From Aliiroseovarius sp. M344 (lineage in GTDB: Bacteria > Pseudomonadota > Alphaproteobacteria > Rhodobacterales > Rhodobacteraceae), in assembly GCF_025140835.1 (NCBI RefSeq), contig NZ_CP081153.1, positions 1,178,001 to 1,242,000 of the forward strand: a DNA stretch of 64,000 nt, read 5' to 3'. The translations under genes were made by a program, and so were the position numbers. Below, one piece after another: positions 24,945 to 32,601 of the stretch; within the stretch, counting starts at the first letter, position 1, and each line of letters starts with the position of its first letter. Below the pieces are notes generated by a model. The model was not told the origin of the DNA. It saw only the letters and a program-made list of their open reading frames with translations, and did no database searches.

Positions 24945-26240
24945 ATGTCGAACACCGAGCAATTGAAGGCACGACGCACGGATGCTGTCGCCAATGGCGT
25001 GGCGACGCGCGGCATCTACGCCGCCCGCGCTGAAAACGCAGAGCTTTGGGACGTTGACGGCAAACGCTACATCGACTTTGCCGTGGGCATTGCGGTGAAC
25101 AACACGGGTCACCGCCACCCCAAGGTGATGGCGGCGGTCGCCGCGCAGGCCGAGGCGTTCACCCATACCTGTTTCCACGTCGCCCCCTATGAAGGTTATG
25201 TCGCGTTGGCAGAGCGTCTGAACGCCGCCACGCCGGGTGATTTCGACAAGAAAACCATGCTGGTCACAACCGGCGCGGAAGCTGTGGAAAACGCAGTGAA
25301 AATGGCGCGCGCGCATACCGGGCGCTCGGGCGTGATCGCCTTCACTGGGGCGTTCCACGGGCGCACCCTGTTGGGGATGGCGCTGTGCGGGAAAGTGACA
25401 CCCTATAAAAAGGCCTTTGGCGCAATGCCGCCCGAAGTCGTCCACGTTCCATTCCCGAATGCGTTTCACGGTGTCACGGTCGAGATGTCGCTGTCCGTGC
25501 TCGACAACATGTTCAGAAGCTCGATCGACCCCGAGCGTGTGGCCGCTATGATCATCGAACCAGTGCAGGGCGAGGGGGGCTTTAACATCGCGCCGCCAGA
25601 GTTCCTGCGCGCGCTTCGTAAGATTTGCGACCAATATGGCATCGTGATGATCGCAGACGAGGTTCAGGCTGGTATCGCACGGACAGGTAAGATGTTCGCG
25701 TTTGATCATGCAGGTGTGGCCGCTGATCTGGTGACCATGGCAAAGGGTTTGGCGGGGGGCTTCCCCCTGTCCGCTGTCACCGGCCGTAAAGAGATCGTAG
25801 ATGCTGCGCCCGTTGGCGGTATCGGCGGCACTTATGCGGGCAACCCGCTGGCTATTGCTGCGTCGCATGCCGTGCTGGACGTGATCGAAGAGGAACAGCT
25901 GTGTGACCGTGCCACCGACATCGGCAATCAAATCATGGCGCGTCTGACGGATATCGCAAGCCGTCAGGGGATGGAGGCGATTGGCGACGTGCGCGGTCTG
26001 GGCGCGATGGTTGCCTTCGAACTGGTCACGGATCGCGAAACCAACGACCCGGATGCGCCCCTGACCATGGCCATCGTGGCCGAGGCCGAGGCGCGCGGGC
26101 TGATCCTTCTGGCATGCGGCACCCGTGCCAATGCTGTGCGGCTTCTGCCCCCGCTGACGGTGCCGATGGACCAGTTGGCCGAAGCCCTTGATATCCTTGA
26201 AGCCTCGATCGAGGCTGCCATTAACGCGAAAGGAGCCTGA
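24945..26240 (+). CDS. Class III aminotransferase (GabT/DavT type)
   Basis: This 431-residue PLP enzyme has the GabT pattern: FAVGIAVNNTGHRHPKV, TTGAEAVENAVKMARA, the cofactor-aspartate region IADEVQAGIARTG and PLP Lys in VTMAKGLAGGFPLSAV. GabT enzymes act on 4-aminobutyrate and often 5-aminovalerate, with 2-oxoglutarate as acceptor. Start ATG 24945 follows GGGGA. The next gene, four bases on, is a glutaryl-CoA dehydrogenase, which favours 5-aminovalerate to glutarate semialdehyde as the role in this cluster. The semialdehyde dehydrogenase needed next is not in the same unit. Confidence 0.9.
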   Translation: MSNTEQLKARRTDAVANGVATRGIYAARAENAELWDVDGKRYIDFAVGIAVNNTGHRHPKVMAAVAAQAEAFTHTCFHVAPYEGYVALAERLNAATPGDFDKKTMLVTTGAEAVENAVKMARAHTGRSGVIAFTGAFHGRTLLGMALCGKVTPYKKAFGAMPPEVVHVPFPNAFHGVTVEMSLSVLDNMFRSSIDPERVAAMIIEPVQGEGGFNIAPPEFLRALRKICDQYGIVMIADEVQAGIARTGKMFAFDHAGVAADLVTMAKGLAGGFPLSAVTGRKEIVDAAPVGGIGGTYAGNPLAIAASHAVLDVIEEEQLCDRATDIGNQIMARLTDIASRQGMEAIGDVRGLGAMVAFELVTDRETNDPDAPLTMAIVAEAEARGLILLACGTRANAVRLLPPLTVPMDQLAEALDILEASIEAAINAKGA

Positions 26241-26243
26241 GAT

Positions 26244-27455
26244 ATGGCCGAACTTGCCCCGCAATCCCGTCCCGAGCTGTCGAGCTTCAATTGGGAAGAC
26301 CCGTTCCTGATGGAAATGCTGCTTGAAGAGGACGAGCGCATGATCCGCGACAGTGCATTCGCCTATGCGCAGGAAAAACTGCTGCCGCGTGTTACTGATG
26401 CGTTCGCCAAGGAAGAAACCGACCCAGAGATTTTCGCCGAGATGGGTGAAATGGGTCTGCTTGGCACCACCATCCCCGAGGAATACGGCGGGCTTGGCGC
26501 GGGTTATGTGGCTTATGGTCTGGTCGCGCGCGAAGTGGAGCGCGTCGATTCCGGTTACCGCTCGATGATGTCTGTGCAGTCGTCGCTGGTCATGTATCCG
26601 ATCTATGCCTACGGGACGGATGAACAACGCAAGAAATATCTGCCCAAGCTGGCATCTGGTCAGTGGATTGGCTGTTTTGGTTTGACCGAACCCGATGCAG
26701 GGTCCGATCCCGGCAGCATGAAGACCACGGCCAAGAAGGTCGATGGTGGTTATGTTCTGAACGGCGCCAAGATGTGGATTTCAAACGCGCCGATTGCGGA
26801 TGTGTTTGTTGTCTGGGCCAAGTCCGAGGCCCATGGTGGCAAGATCAAAGGCTTCGTGCTGGAAAAAGGCGCGAAAGGGCTGAGTGCCCCGAAGATCGAA
26901 GGCAAACTTTCCCTGCGCGCGTCGATCACCGGCGAGATTGTCATGGAAAATGTTGAAGTTTCGGAAGACGCGCTTTTGCCGAATGTAGAAGGGCTGAAGG
27001 GTCCGTTTGGCTGTCTGAACCGCGCGCGCTATGGCATCGCGTGGGGCGCGATGGGGGCGGCAGAGGCTTGCTGGCACGCGGCGCGTCAATATGGGCTGGA
27101 CCGCAAGCAATTTGGCAAGCCATTGGCGCAGACGCAGTTGTTCCAGTTGAAACTGGCCAATATGCAGACCGAAATCACTTTAGGTTTGCACGCGGCATTG
27201 CGTGTCGGGCGTTTGATGGACGAGGCGAAGGCCGCGCCTGAAATGGTGTCACTGATCAAGCGCAACAATTGCGGAAAAGCGCTGGAAATTGCGCGTCACG
27301 CGCGCGACATGCATGGCGGCAACGGGATCAGTCAGGAATTCCACGTGATCCGGCACATGGTGAACCTTGAAACGGTGAATACCTATGAAGGCACGCATGA
27401 CGTTCACGCGCTGATCCTTGGTCGTGCGCAGACCGGGCTACAGGCGTTTTTCTAA
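26244..27455 (+). CDS. gcdH: Glutaryl-CoA dehydrogenase
   Basis: This 403-residue acyl-CoA dehydrogenase carries marks of glutaryl-CoA dehydrogenase: [46 protein letters not shown], and the catalytic base Glu382 in [12 protein letters not shown] near the C-terminus. The enzyme oxidises and decarboxylates glutaryl-CoA to crotonyl-CoA, passing electrons to ETF. It lies immediately behind the aminotransferase, so the two are one transcript. With the divergent CoA-transferase it makes a short glutarate route. Confidence 0.92.
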   Translation: MAELAPQSRPELSSFNWEDPFLMEMLLEEDERMIRDSAFAYAQEKLLPRVTDAFAKEETDPEIFAEMGEMGLLGTTIPEEYGGLGAGYVAYGLVAREVERVDSGYRSMMSVQSSLVMYPIYAYGTDEQRKKYLPKLASGQWIGCFGLTEPDAGSDPGSMKTTAKKVDGGYVLNGAKMWISNAPIADVFVVWAKSEAHGGKIKGFVLEKGAKGLSAPKIEGKLSLRASITGEIVMENVEVSEDALLPNVEGLKGPFGCLNRARYGIAWGAMGAAEACWHAARQYGLDRKQFGKPLAQTQLFQLKLANMQTEITLGLHAALRVGRLMDEAKAAPEMVSLIKRNNCGKALEIARHARDMHGGNGISQEFHVIRHMVNLETVNTYEGTHDVHALILGRAQTGLQAFF

Positions 27456-27461
27456 ACAGAA

Positions 27462-27487
27462 AATGGGGCGCATTGCAGCGCCCCATT
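27462..27487. terminator. Bidirectional hairpin between gcdH and znuA
   Basis: A perfect 10-bp stem AATGGGGCGC/GCGCCCCATT with a six-base loop lies between the two convergent stops. T-runs are weak on both sides. Confidence 0.7.
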
Positions 27488-27500
27488 CCGCACAAGGTGC

Positions 27501-28448
27501 TTAGCCATCTGTGCCGCTGAGGCAGGCGAAGATTTCATCGGCCTGCGCGCGCAACAGCTGCACATACAGGTCGGGTCCGGGGGTCAGGTTCGATCCACTC
27601 GGGTCCAGCACGCCGACGCCAACTTCTGTTCCGTTCACAATATCACGCATCATGTCTTGCCCCTCGGCGGCCTCGGCGAAGGCGCAGTGAACGCGACCGC
27701 TTGTCAAAAGTTCGGTGATCTCTGCCAGTTGGGCGGCAGAGGGTGGGGCGCTGTCGCCTTCTCGGACCGCGCCCAAAGATGACAAGCCATAGTGGTCTGT
27801 AAAATAGGCAAAGGCGTCGTGAAAGACGATGAAGCCACGATCGCGCACAGGTTCGAGCTGATCTTTGATCGCAGCATCAACGATAGCCAGATCATCACGC
27901 GCGGCAGCAGCATTGTTCAGATAGGTTTGCGCGTTGTCGGGGTCAGCGGCCGCCAAAGTCTCTGCTATCGCCGACAGCCAAGCCGCTCCGTTTTCAGGTG
28001 ACAACCAGGCATGGGGGTCGTGTGCGTGATCGTCGTTATCGTCGTTATCGTCGTTATCGTCGTTATCGTCGTGATCGTCGTGATCGTCGTGATCATGCTC
28101 TTGCGCTTCATGATGGTGATCGCTTTCGAGAAGATGTGTTCCGGCTGCGTCCAGCAAGGCAACGGATTGTGCGTTGCTGGTGCCATCCAGCGCGCGTTCC
28201 AACCAGGGCGTCAGCTCAGGCCCGACCCAAAATACCATGTCAGCCTGCGTCAGGGCGCGCATTTGCGAAGGCTTCATCTGGAAGGCATGCGGGTCCGCCC
28301 CTTGTGGGAGGAGAAGCTGAGGCGATGCAAGATCGCCCATGACCTCGGAGACCAGCGCATGTACTGGGGCAAAATCAGTGACGACGCGCGGCGCGTCTGC
28401 AGCGGCTGGGGACGCAGAAAGGAGGAGCGCGGACAGGAGAAAACGCAT
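27501..28448 (-). CDS. znuA: Zinc ABC transporter substrate-binding protein
   Basis: This 315-residue periplasmic protein has a signal peptide (residues 1-17). It shows the ZnuA pattern: DFAPVHALVSEVMGD, a metal-ligand His in GADPHAFQMKPSQ, a charged His/Asp-rich loop (about residues 113-141), DPHAWLSPEN and FHDAFAYF. The loop is an acquisition or sensing feature of zinc-binding proteins. Here its Asn-Asp-Asp repeats make it unusually rich in Asp and low in His. The gene is divergent from zur. Confidence 0.93.
   Translation of the reverse strand: MRFLLSALLLSASPAAADAPRVVTDFAPVHALVSEVMGDLASPQLLLPQGADPHAFQMKPSQMRALTQADMVFWVGPELTPWLERALDGTSNAQSVALLDAAGTHLLESDHHHEAQEHDHDDHDDHDDNDDNDDNDDNDDHAHDPHAWLSPENGAAWLSAIAETLAAADPDNAQTYLNNAAAARDDLAIVDAAIKDQLEPVRDRGFIVFHDAFAYFTDHYGLSSLGAVREGDSAPPSAAQLAEITELLTSGRVHCAFAEAAEGQDMMRDIVNGTEVGVGVLDPSGSNLTPGPDLYVQLLRAQADEIFACLSGTDG
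28031..28093 (-). repeat. Nine-base tandem repeat in znuA loop (7 units)
   Basis: Four CGTCGTTAT units are followed by three CGTCGTGAT units, in frame within znuA, encoding DDN and DDH triplets of the metal-binding loop. Units are identical or differ by one base, suggesting recent slippage-driven expansion and probable length variation between strains. Confidence 0.9.
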
Positions 28449-28471
28449 TATTTGTAGCCTTGAGTAGGGAT

Positions 28472-28510
28472 GGGTTATGTTATACTATTCCGTTGTGTAA
28501 TAATATCACA
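28472..28510. promoter_or_regulatory. Divergent znuA/zur promoter with candidate Zur boxes
   Basis: Two AT-rich imperfect palindromes lie between znuA and zur: GGTTATGTTATACTATTCC (28473-28491) and TGTGTAATAATATCACA (28494-28510). The first resembles the ATGTTATAACAT-type core of Zur sites in alphaproteobacteria. The match is by eye only. Confidence 0.55.
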
Positions 28511-28531
28511 TAAAGACGGTGTCAAACCCAA

Positions 28532-29026
28532 ATGACCAAACGTGATCCATCATGTGCTTTTCACTCTCATGACCACGCGGCCTGTGCGCAGGATGTTCTG
28601 GCTCGCGCGGAGGCCCTTTGCGGTGAAAGCGGCGCGCGCCTGACGCCCGTGCGGCGGCGCGTTTTAGAGATTTTGTTGGAAGAGCATCGCGCGATGGGGG
28701 CCTATGACGTCTTGGAACGCTTGGCCGCTGAGGGGTTTGGCAGCCAACCCCCGGTTGCGTATCGCGCGTTGGAATTTCTTGTGGATCAAGGGTTTGCACA
28801 TCGTATCCGGCGCTTGAATGCGTTTGCGGCCTGTACGGCGCCGGGCGATAGCCACGCGCCGGTGTTCTTCATCTGCAAGACATGCAAAGCCGTTGCCGAA
28901 TCCTGCGCACAGTCGGTTCGCAATGAGGTCGACCGCGTTGCACATGACCTTGGCTTTGCGGTTGAGCGCACAAATATCGAAGCGCTTGGCCTGTGCCCCA
29001 CTTGTGCGGACGAGGCCGCGACATGA
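28532..29026 (+). CDS. zur: Fur-family zinc regulator Zur
   Basis: This 164-residue Fur-like repressor has an N-terminal His/Cys-containing segment, a winged helix (LTPVRRRVLEILLE, then AYDVLERLAAEG and PPVAYRALEFLVDQG), and two Cys pairs, CKTC and CPTC, forming the structural zinc site. Its position between znuA and znuCB identifies it as Zur rather than Fur or PerR. Its stop overlaps znuC by four bases, so the repressor is made with the transporter it regulates. Confidence 0.93.
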   Translation: MTKRDPSCAFHSHDHAACAQDVLARAEALCGESGARLTPVRRRVLEILLEEHRAMGAYDVLERLAAEGFGSQPPVAYRALEFLVDQGFAHRIRRLNAFAACTAPGDSHAPVFFICKTCKAVAESCAQSVRNEVDRVAHDLGFAVERTNIEALGLCPTCADEAAT

Positions 29027-29778
29027 GCTTGATCTCTGCCCATGATATCTCCGTTTCGCATGGCCGACGGCTGGTGCTGGAGCATGTGGATTTCGCCATA
29101 GAGCCTGGCGAGATTGTCACCATTGTTGGGCCGAACGGGTCCGGGAAGTCCACGCTTCTGCGTGCCTTGTTGGGCATCTTGCCGGTATCCGGCTCTGTCG
29201 CCAGAAAACCCGGTCTTGTGGTGGGCTACGTTCCGCAAAAGCTTGCCTTGGACGGCAGTTTGCCGATGCCAGTGGGCAGTTTCCTGAACCTGCCAACGCC
29301 CCACAGCGCCGTTGAGAAGTCAGAAGTGTTGCAGCGGGTTGGCTTGCCAGATGTCGAGCAGCGCCAGATATCGGAATTGTCTGGCGGGCAGTTGCAACGC
29401 GTTCTGTTGGCCCGCGCTCTTTTGGCAAAGCCCGATATCCTTGTGCTGGATGAGCCGACGCAAGGGCTGGACCAGATGGGTGAGGCCGCGTTTTACCAAT
29501 TGATCGAATCTGTGCGAACCGAAGAAGGGCTGGCGGTCCTGATGGTCTCGCATGACCTGCATGTGGTGATGAGCGCATCTGACAGGGTGATCTGTCTGAA
29601 CGGCCATGTCTGTTGCGAAGGCACACCGAATGTGGTGCGCGATGCGCCAGAATACCGTGCACTGTTCGGCCATGGCACACATGGCGCACTCGCCTTGTAT
29701 CAGCATCAGCACGACCATGATCACACCGACTGCGGACATGATCATGCCGTCGAAAAGGACGCGGCGAATGCTGGATGA
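29023..29778 (+). CDS. znuC: Zinc ABC transporter ATP-binding protein
   Basis: This 251-residue ATPase has Walker A GPNGSGKST, signature LSGGQLQRVLLARAL and Walker B ILVLDEPTQGLD. The C-terminal tail is His-rich (QHQHDHDHTDCGHDHA), a common ZnuC feature that may sense or buffer zinc. ATG 29023 overlaps the zur stop; the more upstream in-frame ATG lies inside zur. Its end overlaps znuB. Confidence 0.95.
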   Translation: MSLISAHDISVSHGRRLVLEHVDFAIEPGEIVTIVGPNGSGKSTLLRALLGILPVSGSVARKPGLVVGYVPQKLALDGSLPMPVGSFLNLPTPHSAVEKSEVLQRVGLPDVEQRQISELSGGQLQRVLLARALLAKPDILVLDEPTQGLDQMGEAAFYQLIESVRTEEGLAVLMVSHDLHVVMSASDRVICLNGHVCCEGTPNVVRDAPEYRALFGHGTHGALALYQHQHDHDHTDCGHDHAVEKDAANAG

Positions 29779-30559
29779 CTTTCTGGTGCGTGCGGCACTT
29801 GCCGGGATCGGGTTGTCCTTGGCGACGGGTCCGCTTGGATCGTTCGTCGTTTGGCGGCGCATGGCCTATTTCGGCGATGCAACGGCACATGCCGCCATTC
29901 TAGGTGTAGCCCTTTCACTTCTTATGTCGCTGCCAATCTGGCTTGGGACACTGGTCGTCGCCCTATCCATGGCGTTGGCCGTAAGTTGGATGTCCACGCG
30001 GGGACAATCCACGGATACCGGGCTTGGCGTCCTATCCTATTCTGCTTTGTCGGCTGGTCTGGTTGCGATTTCGTTCGCGCCCGGCGTGCGGGTGGATCTG
30101 GCGGCTTTTCTGTTTGGAGATATTCTGGCTGTGACGCGGGCCGATTTGATGTTGGTCTGGGCCGGCGCACTTGCAATCGCGGCGCTGATCATCTGGCGTT
30201 GGTCAAAGCTGCTATTGTCGACGCTCAGCCCTGATCTTGCCGCGGCCTCGGGGATCAATCCCACACGTGAAGGGCTGGTGCTGACGATCGCATTGGCTGT
30301 GGTCGTCGCGGTGTCATTGAAAGTGGTTGGGGCCTTGTTGATTTCGGCCATGCTGATCATTCCCGCCGCCGCCGCGCGTCTGGTCGCGCAAAGCCCCGTG
30401 GTGATGGCCATGACCGCCGTGGGTATTGGGTGGCTGGCCAGTTTGTGGGGCCTTTGGGGGTCGCTTCGGTATGACACGCCAGCAGGACCATCGATTATTG
30501 TAGCCGCGTCGCTGATCTATCTGGCCATGACGGTTATTAATGCACGCCGCCGCGCTTAA
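29768..30559 (+). CDS. znuB: Zinc ABC transporter permease
   Basis: This 263-residue membrane protein of the ABC-3 family begins MLDDFLVRAALAGIG and contains SFVVWRRMAYFGDATAHAAILG, the conserved permease segment. The ATG at 29768 overlaps the znuC stop by 11 bases. It completes the zinc importer with the divergent znuA gene. Confidence 0.95.
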   Translation: MLDDFLVRAALAGIGLSLATGPLGSFVVWRRMAYFGDATAHAAILGVALSLLMSLPIWLGTLVVALSMALAVSWMSTRGQSTDTGLGVLSYSALSAGLVAISFAPGVRVDLAAFLFGDILAVTRADLMLVWAGALAIAALIIWRWSKLLLSTLSPDLAAASGINPTREGLVLTIALAVVVAVSLKVVGALLISAMLIIPAAAARLVAQSPVVMAMTAVGIGWLASLWGLWGSLRYDTPAGPSIIVAASLIYLAMTVINARRRA

Positions 30560-30581
30560 TCCCCTTCTTAAAGGAACATCC

Positions 30582-31454
30582 ATGTCCGCCCTCGACCGCG
30601 CAATCAAGATCGCTCGTGCCAAAAAGGCCCGTGTGATCCTGCCTGAGATGGAAGATCCGCGCATTGCCTTGGCGGCCAAGACATTGGCGGCAGAGGGATT
30701 GGCCGAGCCTGTGGAATTGTCTGATCTGGGCGCGCATCACATTTCGGCTCTGGTCAAAACGCGCCCGATGCGGGAAAATCTTGCCGTGCGAATGTTAGAG
30801 CGTCCCTTAATGCGGGCGGCTGCGATGTTGGCGGTTGGAGAAGCCGACGTAATGGTTGCAGGAGCCGCCGCCCCATCGCGGCGGGTGATCGAAGCAGCTT
30901 CCATTGTAATCGGGTTGGAGGGAGAAATTGCGACACCGTCCAGCTTCTTTTTGATGGTCCTGCCAGACGGGCGTGAATTGATCTTTGCCGATTGCGCCGT
31001 CAACGTAGACCCGGACGCTGGCCAACTGGCAGAGATCGCACAGGTGTCCCAAAATACCGCTCGCAAACTGCTGGGCGAGGCAAAGGTGGCTTTGTTGTCT
31101 TACTCGACAGGTCAATCTGGTGCGGGGCCATCGGTCGATAAAGTGGCGCACGCTGCTGCTTTGTCCGGGTTTGCCGGCCCTTTGCAAGGGGACGCAGCCC
31201 TGAACGGCGATGTGGCGTTACAAAAGGGAAGCGATTGGCAGGGTGATGCAAACGTGCTGGTCTTCCCCAATCTGGATGCTGGGAATATTGCCTATAAACT
31301 GATGGTTGGCCTAGCAGGCGCGCGCGCCTATGGGCCAATACTGCAAGGCTTCAAGCGACCGGTTTGTGATCTGTCACGCGGCGCGACAGTTGATGATATT
31401 GTGGCCAGTACGGTGCTGGCCATTGCAGGTGACGGAATTAGCCAACTGGGTTAG
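30582..31454 (+). CDS. Short phosphate acetyl/butyryltransferase-family protein
   Basis: This 290-residue protein aligns by eye to the phosphotransacetylase fold of the convergent pta product: both share SSFFLM, a FAD-x6-DP segment, VALLSYSTGQSG versus VAMLSFSTRGSA, and ANVLVFPNLDAGNIAYKL. It is about 45 residues shorter, mainly in the first half. ATG 30582 follows AAAGGAA. Whether it is active on acetyl-CoA is unclear. It starts 22 bases after znuB, so it may be read with the zinc genes, and its stop overlaps the pta stop. Confidence 0.8.
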   Translation: MSALDRAIKIARAKKARVILPEMEDPRIALAAKTLAAEGLAEPVELSDLGAHHISALVKTRPMRENLAVRMLERPLMRAAAMLAVGEADVMVAGAAAPSRRVIEAASIVIGLEGEIATPSSFFLMVLPDGRELIFADCAVNVDPDAGQLAEIAQVSQNTARKLLGEAKVALLSYSTGQSGAGPSVDKVAHAAALSGFAGPLQGDAALNGDVALQKGSDWQGDANVLVFPNLDAGNIAYKLMVGLAGARAYGPILQGFKRPVCDLSRGATVDDIVASTVLAIAGDGISQLG

Positions 31455-32455
31455 TCGGCAGCGCTGGCCTGTGCCGCAGTGACGGCTATCATGTGCAGGA
31501 TATCTTCGGCCGAGCACCCGCGAGACAAGTCATTGGCGGGCTTTGCAAGCCCCTGCAATACGGGCCCAATCGCTGTCGCGCCGCCCATACGCTGGGCAAT
31601 CTTGTAGGCGATGTTGCCACTTTCGAGATTTGGGAAAATGAACACGTTGGCAGCGCCCTCAAGCGGGCTGCCTTCGGCCTTTTTCGCTGCGACTTCGGGC
31701 ACAAATGCTGCATCGAACTGCAATTCGCCGTCGATCAACAAGTCGGGCGCGAGGTCTTTGGCGATTTGCGTCGCTTTGACAACCTTTGAGACAGATTGAT
31801 GCGCTGCACTGCCGCGTGTTGAGAATGACAGCATCGCCACACGCGGCACTTCACCCGTCAGGGTTTCGAATGACGCGGCTGATGACAAGGCGATCTGCGC
31901 CATTTCCTCGGCGTTTGGATCGACAACCAAGCCGCTATCGGCGAAAATCATCGCGCCTTTGCGGGCGTGATGAACCTCGCAAAACAGCATCAGGAAAAAA
32001 CTTGAGACGAGTTTGCTGCCGGATTTGGGGCCAATGACCTGAATTGCGGTGCGCACTATTTCTGCGGTGGTGGCGACGGCGCCGCCGACAGTGCCATCTG
32101 CGTGTCCGGCTTTCACCATCAGCGCAGCAAAAACATGCGGGTTGAGTACGGCAGTCGCTGCGTCCGCGCGCGTAATGCCTTTGTGTTTCCGCAGATCATA
32201 GTAAAGCGAGGTCAAGGCTTCCAGATGCGACGAGGTTTCGGGCGTATGTGCCTCGATCCCGTCGATCATCTCCAACCCGAGTGCTGTGAATGTTGCCTGT
32301 ATTTCGTCTGCATCACCGACCAGACCAACCCGCGCGATGCCTTGCTTTGCGGCGTCGAAGGCGGCCTGTATGGCGCGGGGATCACTGCCTTCTGAAAGCA
32401 TGATCTTATGGTGAGACCGCGCAGCGTTCTGCAGGAGTGTCTCCAGCGGCTTCAT
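31451..32455 (-). CDS. pta: Phosphate acetyltransferase (taurine pathway)
   Basis: This 334-residue enzyme turns acetyl phosphate into acetyl-CoA. Family blocks: KIMLSEGSDPRAIQAA, KAGHADGTVGGAV, IGPKSGSKLVSSFFLML, FPNLESGNIAYKIAQ. The start ATG at 32455 fits the family N-terminus; longer reading frames run into non-coding sequence. It follows xsc, whose product is acetyl phosphate, so its role in taurine/sulfoacetaldehyde breakdown is well supported. About 150 bases with a strong hairpin separate the two. Confidence 0.93.
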   Translation of the reverse strand: MKPLETLLQNAARSHHKIMLSEGSDPRAIQAAFDAAKQGIARVGLVGDADEIQATFTALGLEMIDGIEAHTPETSSHLEALTSLYYDLRKHKGITRADAATAVLNPHVFAALMVKAGHADGTVGGAVATTAEIVRTAIQVIGPKSGSKLVSSFFLMLFCEVHHARKGAMIFADSGLVVDPNAEEMAQIALSSAASFETLTGEVPRVAMLSFSTRGSAAHQSVSKVVKATQIAKDLAPDLLIDGELQFDAAFVPEVAAKKAEGSPLEGAANVFIFPNLESGNIAYKIAQRMGGATAIGPVLQGLAKPANDLSRGCSAEDILHMIAVTAAQASAAD

Positions 32456-32567
32456 AGGGTCTCGCCTCTTTGTTGGATGCGGCAGCCGGTTGGGCTGTCT
32501 AACGATCGTCCCGGCCCGTGCTTTGGCAGAATTGGAAGGTGCCGGCGCATCGAAAAGCGGGACGGTT

Positions 32568-32594
32568 GTCTGGGCGCCTTGGCGACGCCCAGAC
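32568..32594 (-). terminator. Hairpin between xsc and pta
   Basis: A perfect 9-bp stem GTCTGGGCG/CGCCCAGAC with a nine-base loop lies just after the xsc stop (minus strand). No T-run follows in the direction of transcription, so it may be a partial terminator or an mRNA 3'-end stabiliser rather than a full stop. Confidence 0.5.
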
Positions 32595-32601
32595 CGTGAT
32601 T

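Noticed and set aside
28011..28457. Plus-strand frame across znuA encoding long Val-Ile repeats as a membrane protein
   Set aside because: It is the antisense of the znuA tandem repeat; the low-complexity pattern comes from the 9-base units, and no start signal or neighbour supports a gene.
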